Shown here piece by piece: positions 1 to 11,533 of a DNA stretch of 64,000 bases. The notes under the pieces were generated by a model that worked only from the letters and a program-made list of their open reading frames with translations, had not been told where the DNA came from and did not search any database. The stretch is from Turritopsis dohrnii. Its lineage: Eukaryota; Cnidaria; Hydrozoa; Anthoathecata; Oceaniidae. Location: positions 248,001 to 312,000 of the forward strand of contig BQMF02000197.1 in assembly GCA_027922465.2 (NCBI GenBank). Direction: 5' to 3'. Both the position numbers and the translations under genes were made by a program. Position 1 is the first letter of the stretch. Each line of letters begins with the position of its first letter.

Positions 1-42
1 AACTCAAATAAAGTACGACTTCAAGTGTATAGATATACTTAC

Positions 43-3000
43 CAGACTGCGCAAGATTTCTTGACAGATTCTTTATTTTCTAGCCATCTGCCTTTGTAGA
101 TGCATCTACCTTCACCAATTGGTTGATAAACTTCTGTTTTGAATTCTAAATAAATTTGAATTTCAACACTATAGCTAGAACAACTTACTTTCTTCGATAT
201 GTAAGGATGAAACGATGACCAGATGGCGTTATGTTACGTCGAAAAGGTAAGAAACCCTGGGTTCGAGGTTGGTTGCTTGTATACAACGCCGCAGAACCAA
301 ACATTCTTATTTTCCAACCTCGAACTCAGGGTCTCTTGTCTTTTCACCATCCGTATATCGAAAAGGCAAGAAGCCGAGGTTGGCTTATTTTCTGTTCATT
401 TTATTTACCTGCTGCAAGTGTGGCCCAACAGACAATTGAAATAGTACGCACCGTTGAGGAAAAAATCGATTTTGCAAATTCCTGAGTTGGGGATGTTGGC
501 CAGTTTATCTTCTTCAGTCGTAATATCACAAACATAGCCTGGAGGACATAACCTAGGTTGCCAGGCTATCAAGTTGCTTGTTGAGCACAGTAGTTGGCCA
601 CGACTAGCAAGGTCACTTTCACCTGATGATTTTGATTGATCTAAAAACAGTTTATAAATAAGAAAACGTCATTTCTTGAGTTATTATTTCTCCAGATGTG
701 TCCATGTTCAATCAGGAGATTTTACCATTTTCCCCTTCAAATTTATTTTTTAAAATAGCAACACTTACCTCGAGAAATTGGCTTTGGTGTTGATTTAGGG
801 ATCCACTCTAGAAAAACAGATTATAAGAATGTAAATAAAAACAAACAAACGTAAACATTTTTGCCTCGACATTTCTTACGGTCGAATAGAAAAATAGAAC
901 CCTTGAAAATATGCTACTTTTCAAAACTCTAATCATTTTGGTTCAGCAATCTTTTTTGTAACATACAAATTTTCACATACAAATGTAATCACACAGTCTA
1001 ACCCTTTCTAGACTAAATCATAGTTCCAATCAGGTGTGGATACTCTAAGATGTTAATGGAATAAGTAGTGTAGCGACGGTGTATTGGTCAAGTACCTTCG
1101 AGTGCGACCAGTTCCAGTCATGTATCTCAATACTCCAGTGGCTATGCACTTTAAAAGCAAAGTCAGGCATTAGGAGCCATCGACTGACTGCACACTGGCC
1201 TTCGGGCAAGTTTTAGCAATGGTATAGGAATCGCTGATGGTTAGTCAACTATGGTTAGTCGGCGGGCAGAAGAACCAACCTTCGCAGATGGATGGAATTC
1301 CCAGTTACTTGATTACTCACTTACTTAAGTTATACTTGTAACTGGTTGTTTCATAGGAAATATCTGCCCAAACACCGTATATTATCGTATGTAGCTATGT
1401 AAGATTTCAGTTACTTTTAATTCTTCAACTGAGGAGAGGGTTTGAATCGTTATCGCCAAGTAAGAGCAACATGAAATTAGTAAAACAATGGATTATAACT
1501 AAACGAGGGAAATAATTGATAATTAGATAGTGTTAAACGATGCATATTTTGTCAACGTTAAACTTTCGTTAAAATCGAAGTGTGTGAAATGAATGCATCA
1601 AACTTAGCCGATTATGTCAAACAAATTTTCCACGACTTTCACCGCGTTCTTTTTTTCTTTTTATGATCTCAAATCGTCTGATAAACTATAAGATTCATAT
1701 ACACAGAAAACGTGTTTGGATTCATCATAGGTAAGAACAACATGAATTGCATTCGGTGAAGCTGTTCATAAAAACTCCCACAAAGCAAATCAAAAACTTA
1801 TTGACTCACTCGAAGAAGAGTACAAAGTGTTGATGTTTACTTTATAAGGAGAAACGATTTTAAATCTGAAACAGTAAGATCTAGAAGTGTTTCCGTGTCA
1901 TTGACTCATCGATTCTATGAAAATTGGCAAGCGCTCAACAAAAATTCCAAAAAGAGAGTTTATGAAGAGGATAGTATTTAATACTGCTGTTTACTTTTGC
2001 CGCGTTTTTCGGATAATTCTGCTCTCAGTGTCAACTTTTTTATTTACTTAACGGTTTTCCGTGTAGGTTTTGTGAATAAAGTTATTTTAAACCGTTCGTT
2101 TGATCATTGACCGTGGTCAAACTATCTTCATGCAATGTTAATCGCTCGCTTGGAAGTGTGAACGATTTATTCTTTTAATTGTCGTACACGCGAAGTGAAC
2201 TGTGCTATAAATATACTTCATCTCCATTTTATTATTTTTCAAAGTTGCTTTTGTTGGTTCTTAAGCTGTTTGTTTGTTTGTTTGTTTATCGAGTTTGAAA
2301 TTAATTTAACGATTGAGCTAGTAAACCAACAGCTAAAAAAAAAAAAAAACTTGTTTGCAAAATAAATTTACGTGGCGCACGTTTCAGTAGTCCCGTTCAT
2401 CATAATAGACCTTTCCCGAATTTCTGTTTAAACATGGTGATATGTCTAAACCAACAAGTATCGCCTCGTTTTAAAGATTTCAATTGCCCCACTGCGAAAT
2501 GAAAAGAATAAGTCCATATTACTAAGTAGCTAATAAGAAATGTGATTAGTTATAGAATGTATAGAATCGAGGCGAAACCTGATAACGAGGCATTAACACG
2601 GTGTTTAAACAGAAATTCAGGCAAGGTCTATTACGTCACAACATCCAACACCTCACTATTGAACTGTATGACGTTCGTCATGTTTACAAAGAGTTACGAC
2701 ACCTTTAGGGGAAACAGTTTTACACGAAGTTCCTTTATCAAGATGAAGTACGTAATAATTTTTAAACTGAGAAATGCGTTAATTAAACGAGAGAGCTTTT
2801 GTCATTCCATCTGAAGACCTGTATGTAGTACGTCCTAATCTTACTAGAGCGACAATGTCGCAATGCCTATTCGCACGTCGCAATGCCTATTCGTACGTCT
2901 GTGGAATCTCATTAAACGCTTATTAATGCTCTCTGATTTAACTTATGAAAAGGTCTATTCCTTTTAGGCAACGAGCAAAACCGACAAAAGTTGATTTTTG

Positions 3001-5895
3001 TTTGAAAAAGAAAAACGAACAGAATCCTTTTGTACAGTGTCGTATGTTTCATTTTAGATCATTAGGAACCTTAGCCAATAAGAATCCATACAAGCCATTC
3101 ATATCCGGCTTAAAGCCAATGGGTATTGGCAAATCTAGTCACGTGCCACACAAAGAGTTCGACATGAGAAGCCCGTTTAAGAAACTTTTGGTTTTAAATA
3201 AACACTGCGGTGGTTAAGGTGAAGTATTGGAAATTGAATTATAGCCAACATTTATTGAAAAGAGACATTAACCTGTATTATGAACACCGAATTTTTATAC
3301 AAAAGCTCATATTTACATGTTTTATAGCTGGTCCTTGAACACAGAAATTTAGCCAATTTGTTTCCATTCTATTTTGTAAAGAATCCTTCTTGGTTTGATA
3401 TTAATCAATGCCGGATGATGTAAAATCACGCTAAAACTATTGTGTTAAAGTGTGATGTTATTTAAGCGAAAAAAAGTTTTTTGCCTATGAAGATCGACAT
3501 CAAAACTGGTTTCAAAAAACGGAGGGTTTGTACCTTTTTTTCCTGGGTAGTGACAAAAGTGAATACAACCATCGAAACAACACGTAAAACCATCTCCACA
3601 GTCTTTGTCAGAACTGCACGAAGACTGTCGCGTCACACATTCTTTCTTCTTCCCTTGTTTGCTGTTGCGCTCGATTATCATAGGGCAAACACGTTCCAAA
3701 CTTCTGATACTTCGTTTGGATAATCGAGAAATCTAGAGAATGGAATAATACGCAATAAAGTAAATAAACAAAACTTTTGTTAATTAAGTTATTAAAAACA
3801 ATTTTATTCATGATCGTTTTTATCTCAAGTGTTTTTAGGTTATCAAAAATTTTTCTACTCGAAGAAATAAACAAAAGGAAAGAGGAGACAATTTAGTTCA
3901 ACACCGTTTTCCTCTATCAGTCAATCTCTCTCTTGACTGTTAGAGGCGTTTGAACTATTGAGTTCGAGCACTTCATAGCCCAATGCGTCGATAAAATTTC
4001 TTTTAGAATCTACAAGGTCGAGACTTAAACAATCAACACCAGTAATACAACAAGTAAAGAAAAATAGTCAAGGAAATTAAGTAAGGAAAGGATAATTAAC
4101 TGTACGTCAATCACGTACTTTTTAGCCAGGCTTCGTTTTTCTGCCAATAAAAACATTTGGTCTTCAAAGGGGGAATAGCGTAACACTTTCTTCAGTTATT
4201 GACAAACATAGTGACGGTGATTTCATGTTTCATTCATTGCCAATTGAATTAATTTGTAGTAGTATGTCTTATTTTTCCTCTTGTTGAGAAGAAATAACGT
4301 TCTATTTTTTGAAATAGCAGGGAGGGTTTAAAATTCATTTTCAGTATAAATAAGCTTTGGAGGTTATATTTGAACGATAAACACACTTTCCTGAATGGTG
4401 TGATTTATTGCGAAAATAAATCTTTATGATGGAATTTTGCCTTAATTCAAGTCAACATCTATAAAACGTTCAATCTGATTGGATATCAATAAGGGGAATT
4501 CATTAACTTGTGTGATGTATTCATGCCACTTGAATACATTCGCTAAAAATGTATAATCTAAATAGATGATGAATCATAAGCTAAGTATATCGAACTTTGA
4601 TTTAACGGGCATAATATTCCACTCCTCTAAACAGTTAATGTTAATTTAGTACATATGTTGGACCTCTTTATAAAAGGCAAGTAATATCATATTTTAAATA
4701 TATGGTAATCAGCATTTGCCAAACATGAGTTTCGTTTGACTTGACGATCCTCAGCACTCGTTGATAACAAAAACATTAAACGTACAAATAAAATTGTCCA
4801 TAAAACAACATTACGGACAATCTAAGGTCACCTAATCATAATTACTAATTAACTAAACCGTTGATTCCTCTGTTTTTTTCCTTTTATTTTACGTAAAATT
4901 ATTTCTTACAAAGATAATACTAGCAGAAATTTATGCGAACTTCCAGATTTTAATTTGGTGAATCATACGATGCCGTTCGATAAAATCACCGAGGCATATT
5001 TTACCAAAATTCTGGCCAATAATAATCAAATATATAAGTAAATATTGAATTACAATTAAGGCCAAAGATGACATACCGACAAAATGACATCTATGATAAC
5101 GTGTCGACTGTTTGTTGTGCGTGCTGTATTTTTATATCTCTCCTATTAATCTCTTTGTTTTAGAAATTCCATTCACATTTCCAAAAAGTCAAGAAAAACC
5201 GAATAATATTTTACTCCCTAACACATATCAAACTAACTTACTTGATTAGGTTAGTCAATGAAGAATCACGCCCACTACCTTAAATTTAATGATAAAACTC
5301 AATTTAAAAGTGATTATTTTATCACAACTTGCATGCTTTGTTTTTTATTCACATGTGGAAAAATATCAAATTTTTGTCGAAAGGAAGCTTCAGAAATTGT
5401 AGTTTGCTCTGTATTAGATTTCTAAATGATTCATAGAAACTTTAGATGTTAAATTTTTTGTCAATGGCCATTGAAAAACATTTGAAAATAGATAAATAAA
5501 AAAGTGAATAAAAAAAAGTAGAGATTTGAAACTTAAGACGTTTTCCTTCCGATGTTTTACCTAAGAATTTCTTTATCTATGCAATTTCGATCTTTTTATA
5601 TACCAATATGATATCTACACGTAGTCCTTTGTTGAATAAATAATCCTCAGATATCTAGAAGCATTAGACTAATTTTTTCCTTGGAATCATATTGTCAAGA
5701 ATGATTATAAATGAACAGTAAAACAAACAAACAAAAAAAAATAAATTGGTCAATCTACATTAACGTAAACAACAGTACTACTGAACTTACAGTATTTGAG
5801 AATTTGTGGAGGTAAAACAGCTTTGGTCTTGCGTTAGCACAATACAGTAAAATCATAAAACACAATGCATTTCGCCATAGCACGTTGTATTCCAT
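43..5895 (-). CDS. WFDC1/ps20-like secreted WAP-domain protein (5 exons, 3' end beyond window)
   Basis: Exons on the minus strand, in transcript order: 5895-5791, 3732-3534, 807-769, 640-409, 174-43. All junctions have GT-AG ends and the phases agree (0, 1, 1, 2, then 2 at the edge). Exon 1 encodes a 22-residue signal peptide (hydrophobic LCFMILLYC, cleavage after CANA). Exon 2 holds a complete eight-cysteine WAP four-disulfide core, from ERVCP through KDCGDGFTCC to GCIHFC. Exon 4 has CPPGYVC followed by IPNSGIC, the arrangement found after the WAP core in vertebrate WFDC1 (ps20), an extracellular growth-modulating protein. Exon 5 (GRCIYKGRW, ending in SCAV plus a split codon) could begin a VWC-like cysteine module, which is less certain. 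The product should be secreted. The donor of exon 2 (GTACAA) is weak, and extra exons in the 2.7 kb and 2 kb introns are possible. Confidence 0.8.
242..343. repeat. short inverted repeat in WFDC1-like intron
   Basis: Arms 242-272 and 313-343 are imperfect reverse complements (CCCTGGGTTCGAGGTTGG against CCAACCTCGAACTCAGGG). A third partial copy lies at 357-395 and a relative at about 35427-35480. The motif CGAAAAGG(T/C)AAGA followed by CCTGGG..CGAGGTTGG resembles a short repeat common in coral genomes (recalled, not searched). Open frames across it are repeat-derived. Confidence 0.6.
1066..1330 (+). repeat. SINE-like element, copy 1
   Basis: It shares ordered blocks with 14762-15050: CCAGTCATGTATCTC near the head, then CTGCACACTGGCCTTCGGGC, then GTCGGCGGGCA, ending in TTACTTACTT. 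The head (GTAGCGACGGTGTATTGG, then CCAGTTCCAGTCATG) could be degenerate A and B boxes of a tRNA-derived promoter. It lies in an intron of the WFDC1-like gene. Confidence 0.5.
2404..2631. mobile_element. short foldback/MITE
   Basis: A left arm starting AATAGACCTTTCCCGAATTT and a right arm ending AAATTCAGGCAAGGTCTATT are imperfect reverse complements over about 31 bp around a 165-bp core. Flanks CATCA and CGTCA could be a 5-bp target duplication with one mismatch. No coding content is seen. Confidence 0.6.
3740..5790 (-). other. first intron of the WFDC1-like gene
   Basis: AT-rich sequence between the signal-peptide exon and the WAP exon. No further exon with good splice sites and matching phase was found. 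No element ends were recognised. Confidence 0.5.
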
Positions 5896-5899
5896 TTCT

Positions 5900-7059
5900 T
5901 CAGCTCTGTTTTTTTCAGTTTCCTCAATGTTTTCTTTTTTTTTTTTTTAATTTTGCTGCAAAACCATGCGTTTACAAATAATCTACTCTCACAACTGCAG
6001 TAAGTCTAACCATAGAAACCTCTTCAATTACACTCCTGTGTAGATGCAAATTATTGACCTGCTTAAAGTATGTACTTCCAAACTATCAGCAAGCGTAATA
6101 AACACACAAGCACACCTTATTTCAAATTTCTAAAATCATAACATGAATCTATTTCGATTGTTAGGCCACGTATGGCATTACTTTAGATCAATTTCTTAGT
6201 CTTATAAACTCCTCGTTGTCTGTTGACCGTGTATACTGTCGCACACTAAGCATTCATTGAGATCACTGATTTAAAGACGCGCGATTCGTTCAGCGAAGAT
6301 GATCCCTCATAAACGTTATGTTTATTTTTCGTATGATAATATTATTTCTATAAATACTTGCATATTTTAAAAGTAAACCTTTTGCATTATCTTTTTACAT
6401 ACTTCAAATACTCTCCTACTTAAAATTTACAGTTTTATTCGTCTAAGATTTGCTTAATAGATTCCTGAACTATACGGAACTTAGTCAAGAGAAAAATGAC
6501 AACGACAACAACAGCAGAAAAGACAACACAAAGAATAAACCTCAATTTTTAAATTTCGGTTTCCAAAGCAAAAAATGGAAAATTTTTACAAAAAATACGT
6601 AAAAAAATAATAAACATAGCAAAATACGTTATTTGAGAGTTTACAAAAAATCAGATTGCATCACCTTTTCAAAACTATGTGATAGAAGGAAATCTGATCT
6701 ATCTGAAAATACAAATTTTAGCGCGTTAACTCAATACACTAACCTAATGTTCGTATCTAATACTTCATCAATATGTTTAAGGATGTTTTTTCAAGTGTTA
6801 CAATCATTGACTTGAATTGTCATACGCTAATGAGGTTCCTTTCATTGTTCAGCGGTGTAACAAAAATCACAGTGTTTGTTTTTCTCTCGTGTTAGAAGAA
6901 GATTCGACAAAAAGCATAAAACTTATTCCAATTCTTGAAATCCATAGTGTCTAAGGCGAAAGTAAACGCAAAAGACAGAATGTTGAAATAAAATCTTCAT
7001 ACTATCTAAATTCTCATTTTTGCTTTGTTTTTTTTTGTTTGTTTGTTTCCATTTAATTG
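5900..7059. other. intergenic, nothing recognised
   Basis: AT-rich sequence upstream of the WFDC1-like start codon, containing simple T and A runs. The promoter should lie here, but no specific element could be identified. Confidence 0.4.
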
Positions 7060-7509
7060 TTATTTTTTTAGTTTGTTTTTGAACTGTATCGTCATCGAGT
7101 TATTTGTCTGTGGCTTGCACGTGGCATTTGCTGTTACTAAGTAGTTGACATTCTCAACAGATTTATCACCGTACGATTTCCGATGTTTCGTTAGTATATT
7201 TGTTGTGAACTGTTTAAGTTTAGTTAGGCTGCGGTATCTTGCCACTAAATTAGAAATGTGACAGAACATAAAATATGTCGATGATGGTGACTTCAGAGTC
7301 TGCTGTATTCGCTGTACCCGCGATGAGTTCTCGCAAGTAATTAGACGATAGTCAATGTTCTTCCGCAGGTGGAATTGGAAAAACAAATATATTGAGAGTA
7401 AAAATATATTAGTGACATTAAGCTTTGCATTGAGATTCAACAAGACATTCGTTTGTTTCAGTGGCCACACAAAACATATCTTTTGATCTAAACAAGGAAT
7501 ATACAGCAT
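7060..7509 (-). CDS. hypothetical single-exon protein, 149 aa
   Basis: An uninterrupted frame from ATG to TAA, longer than most chance frames in this AT-rich window. Residues about 30-48 (VTNIFLLSIYLFFQF) form one hydrophobic segment that could be a signal anchor. The remainder is basic and polar with scattered cysteines and an NAT glycosylation motif. No family was recognised and no splice partner identified. It may be a real type II membrane or secreted protein, or a chance frame. Codon use is not decisive. Confidence 0.3.
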   Translation of the reverse strand: MLYIPCLDQKICFVWPLKQTNVLLNLNAKLNVTNIFLLSIYLFFQFHLRKNIDYRLITCENSSRVQRIQQTLKSPSSTYFMFCHISNLVARYRSLTKLKQFTTNILTKHRKSYGDKSVENVNYLVTANATCKPQTNNSMTIQFKNKLKK

Positions 7510-7888
7510 TATAATGTAAACAAATCACATTGACGACAAATTATGTTATTTGATCAGATGCCCATGGCAATAACCTTAACTGTTAAAATTCAAACAGAAT
7601 TTAGCTATAACGTTACTTGAGTGGATTTAGAAATCAATCATGATGAAAAAAACATATTTTTCTTTATTATTTCTTATTGATTAATTATGGTTTATTTGGA
7701 AAAGGGCTCTCGTTTGTTTCAGTTCCAATTTTATCAATGAATCAGAATTTAAATCTAAAGAAAAGTTTTAAAAATATTTAAAAAGCAAGAACAAAACATT
7801 TTTATTTCAAAGTTAAGTTTTACCCATATGAACTGGCAGCTCCCATTATTCAGTTATCTCTTTAATACAGTGTGTTTCATAATGTTGG

Positions 7889-8399
7889 AAGGGAAATTTT
7901 AAAGCTGTTTTTTTTTTATATGAATATAGCGAATTTCAAAATAATTTTTACATCGATGGAAAGCTATTTTCAAGTTCTTTCGGCTAGTTTAATTTTGTGA
8001 AAAATGAAAAAGTGGTTTTTGAAAAAATAAGGAAAATGTCTTGGAAAAATGTAATTAAATTTTTAATGGTCCACTAAGATGTGAATGAAAAGAAAAGATT
8101 TTTTAAAACAATGACAGCAATTTGGAAAACAATAAACAAATTTAAGCTGTGTGTTCAAGAAAAACGTTTAACTTTTATGTTTATGAATATCAATTTGGGG
8201 GTTTCAGCGCAAAGATAAAATTAATAAAAAATTTGAATGGATTCAGTGCTTTGAAACAAGACATTTTCCTTATTTTTTCAAAAACAACTTTTTCATTTTT
8301 CACAAAAATATACTAACCGAAAGAACTTGAAAGTGGATTTCTATCTATGTAAAAATTATTCGGTATATTCATTAAAAAAACAGCTTTAAAATTTCCCTT
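7889..8399. mobile_element. long imperfect hairpin element
   Basis: Arms of about 150 bp (7889-8045 and 8250-8399) are reverse complements with few gaps. The outer ends read AGGGAAATTTTAAAGCTG and CAGCTTTAAAATTTCCCT, and the inner ends share GAAAAAATAAGGAAAATGTC. The core is about 200 bp of AT-rich DNA without a frame. Target duplication is unclear. A SINE abuts the right end exactly. Confidence 0.75.
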
Positions 8400-8590
8400 G
8401 GTCACTAGATAAGACGGTAGACTTGCAACACAAGGGTGTTTGTTGGTAGTGGTTCAAATCCCGGCACTGAATGCTAATGTGATATGAACACTTATAACAA
8501 TAACGTATGCAGCAAAAAGCTATATGAGATTGAACATGATGTGATGTGATGAGTGGGTGCCTAAAATTACATAATAAGACCACAATCACC
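8400..8590 (+). repeat. tRNA-derived SINE or tRNA pseudogene
   Basis: The first 73 bases look like a tRNA: an A-box-like TAGATAAGACGGTAGACT and a canonical B box GGTTCAAATCCCG, spaced as in a tRNA gene. It is followed by about 110 bp of non-tRNA body with GATGTGATGTGATG. The tRNA cloverleaf is degraded, so a working tRNA is unlikely. Confidence 0.6.
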
Positions 8591-9239
8591 TATCAGTATA
8601 GTATGTGCAAGTTCTCTTCTTTAAAATGTGAGGTATACATTTCTGGTGGAGGCCCACATCAGTGTTTTACTTAGCAATTTCAAGCCTCGGTAAATTGATA
8701 ATAAGTAAAAATAACAAAAATTAGATGTTTTTGTTTTGCTTTGCTTTTACTGTCATTTTGACGTCACAGGCGAACTCTGGAAGTCACAGGTGTCTCGGAC
8801 CATTGTAACTTCAAGAGCATGATTAGAGCATTGTTCTAGCACACACTCGCACCTCAACCCATTCTTCAACTCAGTATAAAGGAGACAATGCCAGTCTTCA
8901 TGTTCATTAGCATCAGTTTTCTCTTGTGACTTATTTAGTTTTTTTTCTTAATCTTGGGTCAATCCTTTTTTGTTTTTTGTTTTTTTGTTTTTTTTGACTG
9001 GATTTGTTGTTTTTCCTGCTTGTTGTACTATGATTTGAGTGCGTCTTTGTAAACTTGTAATCTGACTCTTCAAAACACTTCGTCTTGGCATTTTCAAACT
9101 TTCAAGATGACATTGAAATAAACGGAATTAGTTGCTGATGATGTGAGTTGGGTATTACTATTTTGCGTTGCAGTATCAACTCTCAGTGTAGTGACGCTGC
9201 ATCTTTGCCAGTTGCTGCGGCTGAAGTTGTAGCTATTTG

Positions 9240-10660
9240 ACTGTTTGTAATCAGGAAGGACTACTGACGTATCACTATCTGAAAACTGTACCAAATGGGG
9301 CATGATCTATCAATTCGGTCTTCATTCGCTTACGCTTGAAATTCATCGTCGCTGATACAGAATTACCATATGCACTATATGTAACAACAATGGTGGCTGC
9401 TACACTTCCCCGTACCACTTGTAACAGAGGTAACTGCACATTTACTAGGTGGTGCAATAACTTTGTTAAATTGGTTTGTGCCTTTATGTTAATTCTGATT
9501 CGTTGCAGTTATAAATCTGGTTTGGATCATGGACGTATAAAAAGAGAAGGACTCACAAGTAGTACTAAAGCCTTTCATTTCTATTATTAAAATCTATTCT
9601 GTCGGCATTTCTTTGATGTCATCCTCGCCTCGCATTTCACTGGATTTCGGTTCACATGGGCGGGTTTATACGACGCTTTACGCTTAATCCGATGTGGAAA
9701 ACCAACGAATTGAGAGAAAATACGATTTGCAGATGCATTGGCATTACTCTTGAGTATCACAAAATTTTTACTTAACCTTTTTAAAAAATCTTGGATTGGA
9801 ATTAAGATAAATTTCTCGGGGTTAGGAAGTATTTTGTGTATAAATTATATCCAAAGACTCCGTACTTTGAAAGACGCCTGGGTGATGCCTGAGAATATAC
9901 AGAAAGAAGAGTGCTTTTTCATTCAATTCTGAAAATTTCATGTTTGAGACTGTAAGAAGTCATGAGGAATCAGATTTTAAAGCCTGGCTTCAAAATAATC
10001 ATAAAATCTTTAAATTCATTTCTGGTTGGTTGTTACGATCATGGAAGCCAATGGAAACATGTATTTTTAACAGCACTTGAGGGAGTTTCAAAACTACTTT
10101 TGTGAAAATTTCAATAAAGGCGAGGTTCGTTTGAATAGATTTATAAAAGTTGTAAGTCCTTCCCTTTTTATACGTCCACGTATGGATTAAACTTATACTT
10201 CCTCAAAATAGCTTCTAAGTTGTTGAAATACCTAACAACTGATGTTATATTTAACCCAAAAACTCCATCGAAGGAACAGCCCCTCGTTTACATAGAGATA
10301 TATTTGGGTGCCTCTAAAACATGACCAGCTATCATATTTTCTTTGTTGAATGAATGGTTATTTCAATTTCTCTCTGCAAATTCAAAAGCTACTCTGCGGA
10401 CATCTATCATAGAATGATTCATCCAATTTAACTATATAATTAACACTGCGGTAGAAACCCAATGGATCTTGTTCCTTTTTTCCAGATTTTTTGGCAGATT
10501 TTTTAATGAATCAGCTACTTGGTGTGTCTTTTGGGATACCATAAGTAACGGCAGCTATAGGAATAGCACCTTTTTTATTCTCAATAGCTTCTAATACCAT
10601 TTTCATACTGTTTTCTGACCAACTTGCTCTATTCGCCTTTCGAATATAATTTCTAACCAT
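9240..10660 (-). pseudogene. pogo/Tigger (CENP-B-like) transposase pseudogene
   Basis: Reading the minus strand from 10660: MVRNYIRKANRASWSE begins a Psq-type helix-turn-helix, ending GIPKDTPSS before a stop. Further on come VRRVAFEFAERN, NHSFNKENMIAG, RHPNISL and, after the 9528-10182 insertion, IYNCNES (a decayed YNxDE motif), then a DDE-core segment (VAATIVVTYSAYG, then NFKRKRMKTELI, HAPFGT). The order matches pogo/Tigger/jerky transposases, which cut and paste DNA. Several frameshifts and stops break it, and the C-terminal catalytic part is not recognisable. A frame just upstream (10742-10972, starting MSLKEVV) could be part of the same element but is not assigned. Confidence 0.8.
9528..10182. 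mobile_element. 655-bp non-autonomous element inserted in the transposase pseudogene
   Basis: Ends are inverted (CATGGACGTATAAAAAG against TACGTGGACGTATAAAAAG on the other strand), with similarity continuing about 28 bp. It is flanked by the direct repeat TGGAT at 9523-9527 and 10183-10187. Without it and one TGGAT copy, the transposase text reads across from YKFNP to NQIYNC. No transposase frame was found inside. Confidence 0.75.
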
Positions 10661-11009
10661 TCTGTAACAACAATAACAACAAAATGTTTGAGCAACTTAG
10701 TTATGTTGTTGTTTTCAATACAAATCCAAACTTAAGTTAAACTAAACTTTAAGCTCAACACATGTCTTGTTTAGCGCCACTTTAGGTACACTACATTTGA
10801 CCCCAAAAATATAATCCTCATAGTTTTTGCTACGACACATGTGCAGCAGAAAAAAGTTGATCGTCGCGGCGAAAATATATGCTTGTGGAGAAGTAGAAAT
10901 GGTTTCACCTTTTGGTCGAGTAAAGTCCCTACGATTCGTCGAATTTTTAGTTACAACTTCTTTTAGCGACATTTTTATGTGAACGTGAATTAAGATAGAA
11001 TGACGTGTT

Positions 11010-11400
11010 TATGGATCGTTTCACATTTATTTTTATTTTTAAGTTAGATTTCGGCCTTCTTAGCGGAGGCCATCATCAGACTAAAAACCGTTACAAATTT
11101 GTTTACAAAAATTGACGTCAATGTCAATACAATGACTTCTCCCGCAGGCATGAAAACATCGGCTTCCAGAAATTTGTTGTGACGTATTGGCCATCGTCTT
11201 GGTTAAGACCTTGCTCATTACGCGGGGAAGTTTCGTGGAATTGGATTTCCAATGCTTCTCGCACTTTTCGGTCGAATCTTTTATCTTCTAACTTTAGAAC
11301 ATTTACTGAATCCCATTCGTATCCTTGGCTGCATGTTTTTGCGATTAAAACAACACGTAAAGTCGATCGAGGATAAAAAGTGGGACTCTTCTGGCGTTTC
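11010..11400 (-). pseudogene. Penelope-like retroelement, C-terminal remnant
   Basis: The minus strand encodes KTCSQGYEWDSVNVLKLEDK, then RKVREALEIQFHE, then LNQDDGQYV. This order of an R-x-EA-x-I block followed by LNxDxG resembles the end of the GIY-YIG part of Penelope-like elements in cnidarians (from memory). After the stop the sequence contains GATGATGGCCTCCGCTAAG, a typical tail. The reverse transcriptase is absent, so the copy is 5'-truncated. Its truncated side faces the telomeric repeats. Confidence 0.5.
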
Positions 11401-11441
11401 CTACCACGCAAAAACATGCAGCCAAGGATACGGGTTACGGG
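11312..11441. repeat. inverted duplication next to telomeric repeats
   Basis: Positions 11312-11343 (GTATCCTTGGCTGCATGTTT) and 11407-11441 (AAACATGCAGCCAAGGATAC) are inverted copies about 64 bp apart. The second copy runs into degenerate telomere-like text (GGGTTACGGGATACGGGG) and then into (TTAGGG)n. Confidence 0.8.
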
Positions 11442-11447
11442 ATACGG

Positions 11448-11533
11448 GGTTAGGGTTAGGGTTAGGGTTAGGGTTAGGGTTAGGGTTAGGGTTAGGGTTA
11501 GGGTTAAGGTTAGGGTTGGGTTAGGGTTAGGGT
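11448..11533 (+). repeat. interstitial telomeric repeat (TTAGGG)n
   Basis: About 14 copies of TTAGGG, nearly perfect, with two variants (TTAAGG, TTGGG) near the right end. The G-rich strand runs left to right. Both sides continue into ordinary sequence, so this is interstitial unless the assembly joined a chromosome end. Confidence 0.95.

Noticed and set aside
223..485. Two overlapping frames on the plus strand near the left edge
   Set aside because: They overlap an inverted repeat and the antisense of a well-supported WFDC1-like exon.
2945..3217. 90-codon plus-strand frame (FRSLGTLANKNPYKPF)
   Set aside because: No recognised family, no splice partner, inside an intron of the minus-strand gene. 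Codon use is not convincing enough to call a gene.
3608..3874. Minus-strand frame with a signal-like hydrophobic start running into the WAP exon
   Set aside because: It crosses a good splice acceptor and reads the WAP region in the wrong frame. The signal-peptide exon at 5791-5895 fits the phase.
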